NCBI GenBank assembly: GCA_964487255.1
Contig: CAZAQV010000070.1
Span: forward strand, 1 to 6,529
Reading direction: 5' to 3'
Origin: CAZAQV01 sp964487255
GTDB lineage: Bacteria; Myxococcota_A; Polyangia; Polyangiales; CAZAQV01
Length of the DNA stretch: 6,529 bases
Part shown: positions 1-5,749 of the stretch, in pieces
How positions within the stretch are numbered: the stretch's first letter is position 1
Layout: the number at the start of each line of letters is the position of its first letter
The notes under the pieces: model-generated
Told to the model about the DNA's origin: nothing
What the model saw: only the letters and a program-made list of their open reading frames with translations
The model's database searches: none
Position numbers and translations under genes: made by a program

Positions 1-219
1 CTCGAGCCACTCATCTCGGGAGCGACGACTGTCCACCTCACCAGCAGTGGAACGGCCGCCACCTTCCGGCGCCAGGAAGAAAACGCCATGGATCCTTATG
101 GTATCGCCACCATCAATCTTCACGCACGTCTCCTCAGCTTGGCGTCTCGGCTGGCAGCGATCGAAACGCGGCTCAAAGCCAAGAAGATCGCAGCCGACCT
201 TCACGGCAGCGCCGATTGA
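1..219 (+). CDS. C-terminal end of an unidentified protein (partial)
   Basis: Frame 1 is open from the first base of the window to a TGA at 217-219, giving 72 codons with no start, so the gene begins upstream of the window. The residues read like real protein: a Thr/Ser-rich stretch (about 9-22), then an amphipathic, Ala/Leu-rich helix with regularly spaced Leu and Arg (about 41-62), ending in a Lys-rich tail. An internal ATG at 88-90 exists, but the frame is equally open before it and no convincing ribosome binding site precedes it, so a C-terminal fragment is the simpler reading. I do not recognise the family. A small phage or island protein is possible because an integrase lies downstream, but nothing in the residues shows this. 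Confidence 0.45.
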   Translation, partial: LEPLISGATTVHLTSSGTAATFRRQEENAMDPYGIATINLHARLLSLASRLAAIETRLKAKKIAADLHGSAD

Positions 220-580
220 CCCAATGCGGCCGCATGGCTCAAAAGCGGTGCGGCGTTGCACGAACTGCGTTCTTCGCAGGCCTTTCGGAGGCCATGGGGT
301 GCAACTTGTTTCCGATCACGAGTGCGTTCAGCGGGGATGGCGTGTGATAAACTCCAAACGGATAACGCTCCGTGAGAGTGATCAGACTGTGAAGAATGCT
401 ACGGCCTTGCTACAACAGAGACACAACAAAGCTAAGACATTGAAAAATATGGAATATACAGGATACCCGCCCAGTCCATCATCGGCGCCACGCTTAGCTT
501 TGCTGCTTTTTCCGCATTACTTTTCAATATCTTAACCTCAACTCCGATTGCGCCTCATGTAGCACGCTTGGCGTGGATTT

Positions 581-611
581 CCGGGGGTTTGCCCCGGTTT
601 TCCGGGGTTTT
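581..611 (+). terminator. Terminator-like pair of overlapping hairpins before the integrase
   Basis: CCGGGG (581-586) pairs perfectly with CCCCGG (592-597) around a 5-base loop and is followed by TTTT (598-601). The same CCCCGG can instead pair with a second CCGGGG (602-607) around the TTTT, again followed by TTTT (608-611). Either hairpin has the shape of an intrinsic terminator for plus-strand transcription, although the T runs are short. It would insulate the integrase gene from transcription entering from the left. The minus strand has no T run after the stems. Confidence 0.45.
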
Positions 612-718
612 CGATTCAGAATTGCTACCGTGTAGCACATCTGAGCTGCCAGAACACCGTCGCTTCCTTCGGCCGGGTTCGCCCCGCGCGCCGCCACCCT
701 TCGCTCTGTGTCTGACCC

Positions 719-774
719 AAGGAAGTCGGGATTCAAACCCAGAGTATGCTGCGCGCGGATGTACCGACTTCCTT
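719..774. repeat. Perfect 11-bp inverted repeat in front of the integrase start
   Basis: AAGGAAGTCGG at 719-729 is the exact reverse complement of CCGACTTCCTT at 764-774, with 34 bases between. It ends 29 bases before the integrase start codon and lies just upstream of its ribosome binding site. A stem here would lie in the integrase leader, or the DNA could be an operator or an integrase arm-binding site. Which of these holds cannot be told from sequence. Confidence 0.5.
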
Positions 775-803
775 CTCACAACAGCGAAGAAGGAACCATT
801 TCC

Positions 804-2084
804 ATGACCACCATCGATGACAGCACCAAGAACGTCCTGACCACTATTACCGCGCAGCAAGCCGCCCGCCGTCATAGTGCCCCTGCTTGGGAGCAGGTTT
901 CGGACCCAGCAGTCACCCCATTGCCAAAGCAGATCGTTTCCTCCACCGCGTCCGCAACCAACAAGAAGGCTAAGGCGAAGAAGTCGAAAAACGCTGACGA
1001 CTTCAAAGAACTGAACATCACCCGCATTCTGACCACTGGCGGCCGTGCTAAATACCGGGTTCAAATCCGACGCACGGTGAATGGGAAGTCCCGTAGTCTC
1101 TGCGAAACGTTCCGTCACTTGGCAAATGCAAAGAAATGGCGGAACAAGAAGCTGGCCGAGATCGAGTTGCACGGTTTCCCGATGCAGATCGTTACCGACA
1201 CCACAATCGCGGATGTGATTGCCGATCGGCTGAAGCGCGGCAAAAAACTTGGTAAGTCTGCTTTGCAGAACGTCGAGTATATCCGGGATCACGAATTCGG
1301 AAAGACCAAGGTCTCTCTGCTTACGCAGCAACAGCTTTATGCCTTTGCCGAGAAGCTCTTGGATGGCGATCGAACGCCACAAACCGTGGCGGGATACATG
1401 ACGCATTTGGCCGCGACCTTGAAATGGGCTCATAGGCGCGGAACTCTGCTTCCAATCGAGGCAGTGGCCTTGGCCATGGAAACCCTTTGGGAAGACGAAG
1501 TTCTTGCTCGGTCTGAGGAACGGAGCCGGCGCCCCCAAATGGCGGAACTCGATCTGATCCTTACCGCCCTCGCCAACAACCGTCGACAGAAGCTTCCCGT
1601 CGCGGTCCTCGTAGTTTTCGCCATCTACTCGGGTCGCAGGCTGGGCGAGATCTGCCGGCTTCGTTGGGAGGACCTGCAGGAGGATAAGAGTCAGATCCTT
1701 GTTCGCGACATGAAACACCCGCGCAAAAAGAAGGGGAACAATGTCTGGTGCAAGCTGCCGCCCGAGGCGCTGGCGATCATTCAAGCAATGCCCCGAACTT
1801 CCGAGCATATCTTTCCGTTTTCCGAACGGTCCATCGGCACAGCCTATCGCCGTCATCGAGACAAGGTCGGAGTCGTGGATCTGCGCTTCCATGATTTCCG
1901 GCATGAGGCGGTCAGTCGCCAGTTTGAGATGGGCATGACCGCCTCGTTCGTTGCCAAGATCTCGGAACACAAGAACGGCGGCTGTCTTTACCGTTACGAG
2001 CATGTTGAAGAAGTTGGTGACAAGTTTGCCGACTGGGCGTGGTTCGACCGTGTGCTGGAGATGTGCCAAGCACTCCACGTGTAG
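804..2084 (+). CDS. Tyrosine recombinase / site-specific integrase
   Basis: This gene encodes a 426-residue phage-type integrase that would cut and rejoin DNA at attachment sites to move a genomic island or prophage in or out. All catalytic positions of the family are visible: Arg279 in the SGRRLGEI motif, a likely beta-hairpin lysine near 304, His363 and Arg366 in HDFRH, His389 in SEHKN, and the nucleophile Tyr398 in RYEHV, nine residues after His389. An N-terminal Lys-rich linker (about 50-65) leads into an arm-binding-like segment (about 70-125). A SAM-like core-binding domain follows (about 135-235), and then the catalytic domain. The ATG at 804 was chosen because GAAGGAA lies about eight bases before it. 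A GTG at 708 extends the frame by 32 codons but has no such site. The gene appears intact and is followed by a PrtN-family gene, which fits an island control module. Confidence 0.9.
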   Translation: MTTIDDSTKNVLTTITAQQAARRHSAPAWEQVSDPAVTPLPKQIVSSTASATNKKAKAKKSKNADDFKELNITRILTTGGRAKYRVQIRRTVNGKSRSLCETFRHLANAKKWRNKKLAEIELHGFPMQIVTDTTIADVIADRLKRGKKLGKSALQNVEYIRDHEFGKTKVSLLTQQQLYAFAEKLLDGDRTPQTVAGYMTHLAATLKWAHRRGTLLPIEAVALAMETLWEDEVLARSEERSRRPQMAELDLILTALANNRRQKLPVAVLVVFAIYSGRRLGEICRLRWEDLQEDKSQILVRDMKHPRKKKGNNVWCKLPPEALAIIQAMPRTSEHIFPFSERSIGTAYRRHRDKVGVVDLRFHDFRHEAVSRQFEMGMTASFVAKISEHKNGGCLYRYEHVEEVGDKFADWAWFDRVLEMCQALHV

Positions 2085-2193
2085 GTGCTCGGCATACGTC
2101 GCTCCTGTCGAGGGCAGCAATCAAACCAGCTTCTGAAAGAATTGCCGCGAACCGAGGTCCTCTTCGGAACATGAAGAAAAAGTGGAGAACCTC

Positions 2194-2466
2194 ATGAAAA
2201 CGATCGACCTCCTCCTTGCCCGCTTCGGCGGAGAGCCGGTAATCCCCCTCGAGATCGCGGCGAACTACTGGAACTACAAGCCGGATACCTTGAAGCAGAA
2301 AATTGATGATGGCGAAATCCGGATCCCATACTTCAGCTTGGACGAAGGCAGCCAAAAAGCCCGTAAGTTCATCCTGCTCGTGGACCTCGCCGCTTTGATC
2401 GAAAATAGATATGCCATCGCGACGGCAAAGTTTCAGGATCAGTGGACAGAACTTGACGCCGCGTGA
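2194..2466 (+). CDS. PrtN-family (pyocin activator-like) regulatory protein
   Basis: This 90-residue protein resembles the pyocin activator PrtN family. It has the N-terminal pattern LLLARFGGEPVIPLE (6-20), a helical middle (about 21-40), then EIRIPYF and EGSQKARKF (41-59) and a closing helix LVDLAALIENR (62-72). In Pseudomonas, PrtN is a small DNA-binding activator of pyocin genes; relatives often sit beside phage integrases. Here it follows the integrase by 109 bases in the same direction. It may control the integrase or act as a directionality factor, but that is inference. The ATG at 2194 is preferred because GGAG lies six bases upstream. A GTG at 2182 would add four residues, but it overlaps that binding site. 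A hairpin terminator follows the stop codon. Confidence 0.8.
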   Translation: MKTIDLLLARFGGEPVIPLEIAANYWNYKPDTLKQKIDDGEIRIPYFSLDEGSQKARKFILLVDLAALIENRYAIATAKFQDQWTELDAA

Positions 2467-2494
2467 CAGGCACAAGGCTATCGACGCTTAAAAC

Positions 2495-2526
2495 CGAGGC
2501 CCTCCTACTGCGGCAGGGCCTCGTTC
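2495..2526. terminator. Hairpin terminator after the PrtN-like gene
   Basis: CGAGGCCCT (2495-2503) pairs perfectly with AGGGCCTCG (2515-2523) over an 11-base loop, 28 bases after the stop of the PrtN-like gene. On the plus strand only TTC follows. On the minus strand the stem is followed by GGTTTTAAG. It probably ends the integrase-side transcript and may work in both directions, shielding it from the minus-strand IS genes to the right. Confidence 0.6.
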
Positions 2527-2715
2527 ATGAAGCCATAGTACCATAAACAAGATCAACGGCAGGTCAGTGCTGGCAACTCAGCATAAAATTGAAACGACTA
2601 ATCTGGTAGCGCGTCGCAAACCTAAGCGTACACAGCCCTATAGAAGGTGTCCAAGAGAAGGTCCGGGGTCGTTCCTTCGCCAGCCAACGAGAGTGTCCGA
2701 TCTTTTGTGTATGAC
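2527..2715. other. Non-coding spacer between the integrase module and the IS3 element
   Basis: There is no open frame here that looks like protein on either strand. The segment contains short repeats of GAAGGT (near 2645 and 2658) but no clear promoter, RNA gene or attachment site. It ends at the presumed right terminus of the IS3-family element. Confidence 0.4.
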
Positions 2716-2749
2716 TGAACTGGACTTGCCCGGAGTTAATGGAGAGCCT

Positions 2750-3616
2750 TTAGCTCACTTTGCGAGCCCCGCGCTCGAATGCGATAGGGCTTTTGAAGCC
2801 GAGCGATGAATGTCGCCTGACTGGGTTATAGACCCCGTCGATGTATCTGGCGATGGCGTTTTCAGCCTGTTCCCGGGTTTGCCAGGCGACCGGCCAGATC
2901 AGTTCCGACTTAATGGTCTTGAAGAAGGTCTCGACCATCGAATTGTCGAAGCAGTTCCCCTTGCCGCTCATCGAGATCAGTATGCCGCGTTTCCGAAGCT
3001 CGGCTTGGTACTCGACAGAGCAGTATTGGCTGCCACGGTCGCTATGATGAACCAACCCGTGTGCGGGATTGCGGTTTACAATGGCGCGCCGCAGAGCCTC
3101 GAGGGCGAGGCTGCGCTTCAGCCGGTCACTTGTCGCCCAGCCGACGACCCGCCTCGAGTAGAGGTCAATGACCACCGCCAGGTAGAGCCAACCCTGGGCC
3201 GTCCAGATGTAGGAAATGTCGGCGCCCCATTTCCGATCCGGCTTCTCGGCCCGGAAGTCCTGGGCGATTAGGTTGGGGGCAACCGGCCAGGCATGCTGGC
3301 TGTCCGTCGTCCGCTTGAACCGCCGCTTCTGCCTTGCCACGAGGCCGTTTTCGCGCATCAGCCGGGCCGTTCGGTGACGCCCGATCCGGTGCCCGTCGTC
3401 GATCAGATCCCGGTGCATCCGCGGGCTGCCATAGGTGCCGTTCGACAAGGCGAAGGCCGTGCGGATATGGGCGAGGTAGACCATGTCCTGCTGCTGGCGC
3501 TGGCACGCCGGGCGTTCCCGCCACGCAAAGAAGCCGCTCTGGCTGACACCCAGAGTCCCGCACATGCGGCTGATAGGAAAGCTGGCCTTCTCCGCTTCGA
3601 TGAAGGCAAAGCTCAT
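2750..3616 (-). CDS. IS3-family transposase OrfB (DDE integrase domain)
   Basis: This 288-residue protein is the catalytic half of an IS3-type transposase, which cuts and joins the ends of the element. It has an N-terminal helix-turn-helix-like stretch (SQSGFFAW, 25-32), the HTH_21 region with TYGSPRMHRDL (61-71), and a retroviral-integrase-like core. The catalytic triad is present: Asp133 in WGADISYI, Asp193 in HHSDRGSQY and Glu229 in NSMVETFFK. The spacing of 35 residues between the second Asp and the Glu is exactly the family's D(35)E signature. The C-terminal YNPVRRHSSLGFKSP motif (263-277) is also typical. The ATG overlaps the orfA stop as ATGA (3613-3616), the usual coupling or frameshift arrangement. 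The gene itself appears intact, but without orfA the fused OrfAB transposase cannot be made, so it is probably inactive. Confidence 0.92.
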   Translation of the reverse strand: MSFAFIEAEKASFPISRMCGTLGVSQSGFFAWRERPACQRQQQDMVYLAHIRTAFALSNGTYGSPRMHRDLIDDGHRIGRHRTARLMRENGLVARQKRRFKRTTDSQHAWPVAPNLIAQDFRAEKPDRKWGADISYIWTAQGWLYLAVVIDLYSRRVVGWATSDRLKRSLALEALRRAIVNRNPAHGLVHHSDRGSQYCSVEYQAELRKRGILISMSGKGNCFDNSMVETFFKTIKSELIWPVAWQTREQAENAIARYIDGVYNPVRRHSSLGFKSPIAFERGARKVS

Positions 3617-3651
3617 CGACTTGCGTCTTTCGCGAAGAAGGCTGCGGCTTC
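3613..3651 (-). pseudogene. C-terminal remnant of IS3-family orfA
   Basis: On the minus strand the twelve codons before the TGA at 3613-3615 read EAAAFFAKDASR. This closely matches the usual end of IS3 OrfA proteins (KKAAAFFAKE-like). The TGA overlaps the orfB start codon. Everything upstream, including the helix-turn-helix and leucine-zipper parts, is replaced by IS110 transposase sequence, whose stop codon is the very next triplet. Confidence 0.7.
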
Positions 3652-5013
3652 CTAAGAAACAGCCAACTCCTGTGGCATGGGCGCCAAGGCATAGCCGAGT
3701 GTCTTCGCGCGACGCTGGAGATTTGAGAGCACACGTTGCCGGTGTCGCTTGTCGTAGGCTGCCGCCCCCTGATCCTGGTAGGCTATGCCATGGCGGATGG
3801 CATTGTAGAACAGAACGGCAATCTTGCGCGCCGTGGCCGTCACCGCCTTTTGCTTGCCGATCCGCGCCGATAGGCGTCGATAGAACGCGCCGAGGGCCGT
3901 GTCACTCCGGCCAATTGTGACGGCAGCCAGCCGCAGAAGTGCAGCGGCGCGGCTTGAAGATCGACGCGTCCGCGAGGACAGCAGCTTGCCGCCAGAGATC
4001 TTGTTCCCCGGGGCCAGACAGAGCCACGACGTGAAGTGCTTGGCGCTTTTCCAGGCATGCAGGTCCGTGCCGCATTCGGCCACCATCTTCAGAGCCAGCG
4101 ATGGCCCGAGGCCGTGGATCTGCGTCAGATCTGTGCCCAACACCCCGTAGAGCGCAGCCCGCACATCGAAGGATGGCGCATTATGCTGCCTGCCCTTGAT
4201 CCGCGCCTTTGGCAGCGGGGCCAGATCATCGTCTGCGCGGATCGTCAGCGCCCCCACCGCAGCCTCCAGCCTACGGTCGCACGTCTCGATCTGTGCCTTG
4301 TAGAAGTCGTAAAGCTCCAGCGACTGTGTCAGGGCAAAGACGTGCTCCTCCCGGTCGTTGCCGACCAGCGCGGCTTTGATCGTGTCCATAGAGGATTTGC
4401 AGCGGACATCCCGGAACGCGGCAAGAACCTCCGGATCGCGCTCGCCGGCGACGATGGCACGGATGATCCGCATGCCGGTCGCACCAGTGATGTCGGAGAC
4501 GATATGATGAAGTTGCAGGTTCATCTCCATGAGTGCCTTCTACATGTGCTGGATATGGGCGGCAGCATACCCAGTGAGCCGTTCACGTTGGCGCATGTAG
4601 GCGCGCAGAGTGGCGATCTCGGCCTCGGGGCGGAAACTGCCACGGAGCAACCCATAAGAGTGCAGCTGGCGCAGCCATCCCGCATCGCTGACGTCCGTTT
4701 TGCGGCCTGGCACATTCTTGGCATAGCGGGCATTCACCAGGATGACCTCGAAGCCGTGCGCCTCCAGGATCTTGAAGGCCGGTATCCAGTAAACGCCGGT
4801 CGACTCCATGGCCACGCTGGTGACACCACACGACCGGAACCACTCGGCGAGGTCGTGCAGGTCTTGTGTGAACGTCCCGAAGGCGCGCACCGGCATGGCG
4901 TCAGCGTCAGAGTTCACAGCAGCCATGTGCATGGTCGAGCCAATATCGATCGCCGCCGCATTCGGATTGACCATCTTCAGGTCCGGGTGGTCGCCGGGCA
5001 TGGGTTTTGCCAT
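3652..5013 (-). pseudogene. IS110-family transposase (DEDD), interrupted by an amber codon
   Basis: The reading frame would encode 453 residues but contains TAG at 4540-4542 in place of residue 158, within AAHIQHM-stop-KALMEMN. As I recall the family, relatives have Gln there, so one C-to-T change of CAG explains it. The N-terminal half holds the RuvC-like DEDD site: Asp23 in AAIDIGS, Glu70 in VAMESTG, Asp107 and Asp110 in KTDVSDA. The C-terminal half holds the Transposase_20 region IHGLGPSLALKMVAE (about 299-313) and LAPGNKISGGK, whose serine (340) is the likely catalytic serine. The ATG at 5013 has GGAGGAG just upstream. IS110 recombinases are guided by a bridge RNA from the element's non-coding end. 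Unless the amber is read through, the product is a 157-residue fragment. Internal ATGs (for example at 4530) could start the second half, but that part lacks the DEDD domain. Confidence 0.88.
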
Positions 5014-5030
5014 CGCATCTCCTCCGTTCA
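3652..5030 (-). mobile_element. IS110-family insertion sequence, outer boundary unresolved
   Basis: The element is recognised from its DEDD-type transposase gene. Its 3' side is very short: recognisable IS3 sequence starts right after the transposase stop codon at 3652. Its 5' side must extend past the ribosome binding site near 5024, and how far is unclear. IS110-group elements often lack terminal inverted repeats and carry a longer non-coding end upstream of the transposase. The true end could therefore lie anywhere up to about 5300. The coordinates given are the minimum I can support. Confidence 0.65.
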
Positions 5031-5203
5031 AGGCGAAGGGCGTCGGCCATGCAAGTTCGTCATCTTCCTAACCGGGATCGCCGCAAGCACGACGTCACCA
5101 CTCTCAAGTACGCATCAGCCCATGTGCCACGTTTTTTAACGGGGTCAGAGCCACCAATAAGCGATCGGCACGCTGACGCCTCAATGCAGAACCCTGATGC
5201 CCA

Positions 5204-5251
5204 GCTTACCTTCCTGCTGCCTGTCTTGGTGAAGACAGCAGGAAGGCAAGC
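5204..5251 (-). ncRNA. Strong hairpin upstream of the IS110 gene; possible bridge RNA part
   Basis: Bases 5204-5219 pair with 5236-5251 over 16 positions. The only non-Watson-Crick position is 5208/5247, which is A-C on the plus strand but U-G on the minus strand, so a minus-strand RNA folds better. A four-base bulge (5220-5223) then leads to four more pairs (5224-5227 with 5232-5235) and a four-base loop. It lies about 190 bases upstream of the IS110 start and is in the same sense on the minus strand. IS110-type bridge RNAs come from this kind of location. It could equally be a host hairpin or terminator outside the element, and no guide loops have been matched. Confidence 0.3.
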
Positions 5252-5270
5252 AGCCCTCACAAACATAACC

Positions 5271-5288
5271 TGAAGCGGAAACGCTTCA
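5271..5288 (+). repeat. Perfect 7-bp hairpin with GAAA tetraloop
   Basis: TGAAGCG (5271-5277) and CGCTTCA (5282-5288) pair perfectly around GAAA. GNRA loops are stabilising in RNA only on the strand where they read GAAA, so a plus-strand transcript leading into the 5366 gene is the more likely context. No T run follows, so it is not an intrinsic terminator. Confidence 0.4.
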
Positions 5289-5365
5289 CCAATCGTGGCC
5301 GGAAAGGAGGAGGTCACTCTTGTAGCTCTCAGCGATCGTGCTGGAGCAGAAACGGGAGAACAGAC

Positions 5366-5749
5366 ATGTTCGATATTCCCCAGCCAGCCACCGCGCTGCA
5401 CCGCTTTGCGGAAGATCACTACGAAGCCATTCAGAACGCAGCCCTGATGCTCGGAGGTCAGCCCTGGTTGCGTCGGGCGCAACGGTTGATCGCCGATCTC
5501 GGCCAGCCCCAACCCATCACGCGGCGCCTTATCTGTGACGCCACCGCGCTGCTGTCGCTTTTCGCCCTCGAAAACGTCCACGATCAGGATTGCCCGGAGG
5601 CTGCCTTCTTCGCAAACCTCGATCCGGCGGCGCCCTATGTAGAGGAAATCTGCCTGCTCCACGATGCTCTCTCCGAGGCGATCAGGGAGACGGGTGCGCA
5701 CCCGCAGTCGCTCTTCTCGACAGGAACGGAGGCGCAAACCTATGGGTAA
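5366..5749 (+). CDS. Hypothetical protein, first gene of a two-gene unit
   Basis: This gene encodes 127 residues that I cannot assign to a family. The protein is mainly helical by composition, with Ala/Leu-rich segments at about 10-45 and 54-70, acidic stretches (ENVHDQDCPE, 69-78) and no signal peptide or membrane helix, so it is probably cytoplasmic. The start is supported by GGGAG about eight bases before the ATG. Base composition and codon use look typical of a GC-rich alphaproteobacterium and favour real coding. Its last eight bases overlap the start of the next gene, which suggests translational coupling and a shared role. It lies between an IS110 element and an IS21 relic, so it may belong to an island or plasmid cargo segment. 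I infer no function. Confidence 0.75.
   Translation: MFDIPQPATALHRFAEDHYEAIQNAALMLGGQPWLRRAQRLIADLGQPQPITRRLICDATALLSLFALENVHDQDCPEAAFFANLDPAAPYVEEICLLHDALSEAIRETGAHPQSLFSTGTEAQTYG

Larger units (their letters stand above)
220..803. other. Non-coding region with several inverted repeats, upstream of the integrase
   Basis: No open frame here has both a plausible ribosome binding site and protein-like composition. The region holds a 7-bp inverted repeat (255-261 with 299-305) enclosing a 5-bp hairpin (279-283 with 289-293). It also holds two interleaved inverted repeats (427-436 with 493-502, and 439-446 with 521-528), a triple CCGGGG/CCCCGG/CCGGGG block at 581-607, and an 11-bp inverted repeat at 719-729 with 764-774. 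The octamer TGTAGCAC occurs twice (558-565 and 631-638). Bases 420-540 are clearly more AT-rich than the surroundings. In integrative elements such a stretch next to the integrase often holds the attachment site and integrase arm sites, but no att core can be proved from one end alone. Confidence 0.5.
2716..3651 (-). mobile_element. Truncated IS3-family insertion sequence (orfB end)
   Basis: The element contains a complete orfB, the last codons of orfA and a plausible right terminus starting TGAACTGGACTTGCCCGG at 2716, with the TG ends usual for IS3 elements. This lies about 35 bases beyond the orfB stop, a normal distance. The left side of the element, with most of orfA and the left inverted repeat, is missing. 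The sequence switches to IS110-type coding at 3652. No matching inverted repeat or orfA remainder was found elsewhere in the window, so the terminus cannot be confirmed by pairing. Confidence 0.75.
5014..5365. other. Non-coding structured region between the IS110 gene and the next operon
   Basis: I see no convincing gene in this stretch. The first part (5014 to roughly 5150) is probably the upstream end of the IS110 element. Bases 5204-5251 form a strong hairpin, bases 5271-5288 form a second one with a GAAA loop, and AAAGGAGGAGG at 5304-5314 looks like a ribosome binding site without a usable start codon after it. A T6 run lies at 5132-5137. The leader and probable promoter of the downstream two-gene unit must lie in the right part, but I see no clear -35/-10 pair. 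Confidence 0.45.

Noticed and set aside
47..535. 162-codon open frame on the plus strand at the left edge
   Set aside because: Its residues are typical of an out-of-frame reading (Pro, Arg, Ser rich). Frame 1 over 1-219 looks far more like protein, and the rest is AT-rich non-coding DNA.
719..774. tRNA gene on the minus strand
   Set aside because: A T-arm-like sequence and a closing stem are present, but only 56 bases lie between the stem ends, there is no room for D and anticodon arms, and the T-stem is not fully paired.
555..2120. Long 521-codon open frame on the minus strand opposite the integrase
   Set aside because: It is antisense to a gene with all tyrosine recombinase motifs, has no recognisable domain, and is explained by GC-rich codon use on the other strand.
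2171..2193. GTG start at 2182 for the PrtN-like gene
   Set aside because: The GTG overlaps the GGAG that best serves as ribosome binding site for the ATG at 2194, and PrtN relatives begin close to the ATG-derived residues.
2716..5030. Composite transposon formed by two like IS copies
   Set aside because: The adjacent elements belong to different families (IS3 and IS110), and no cargo lies between matching copies. It is a nested or rearranged IS junction instead.
4036..5139. 367-codon open frame on the plus strand opposite the IS110 transposase
   Set aside because: It mirrors the transposase frame, shows no family features and has no good ribosome binding site. The minus strand has the DEDD motifs.
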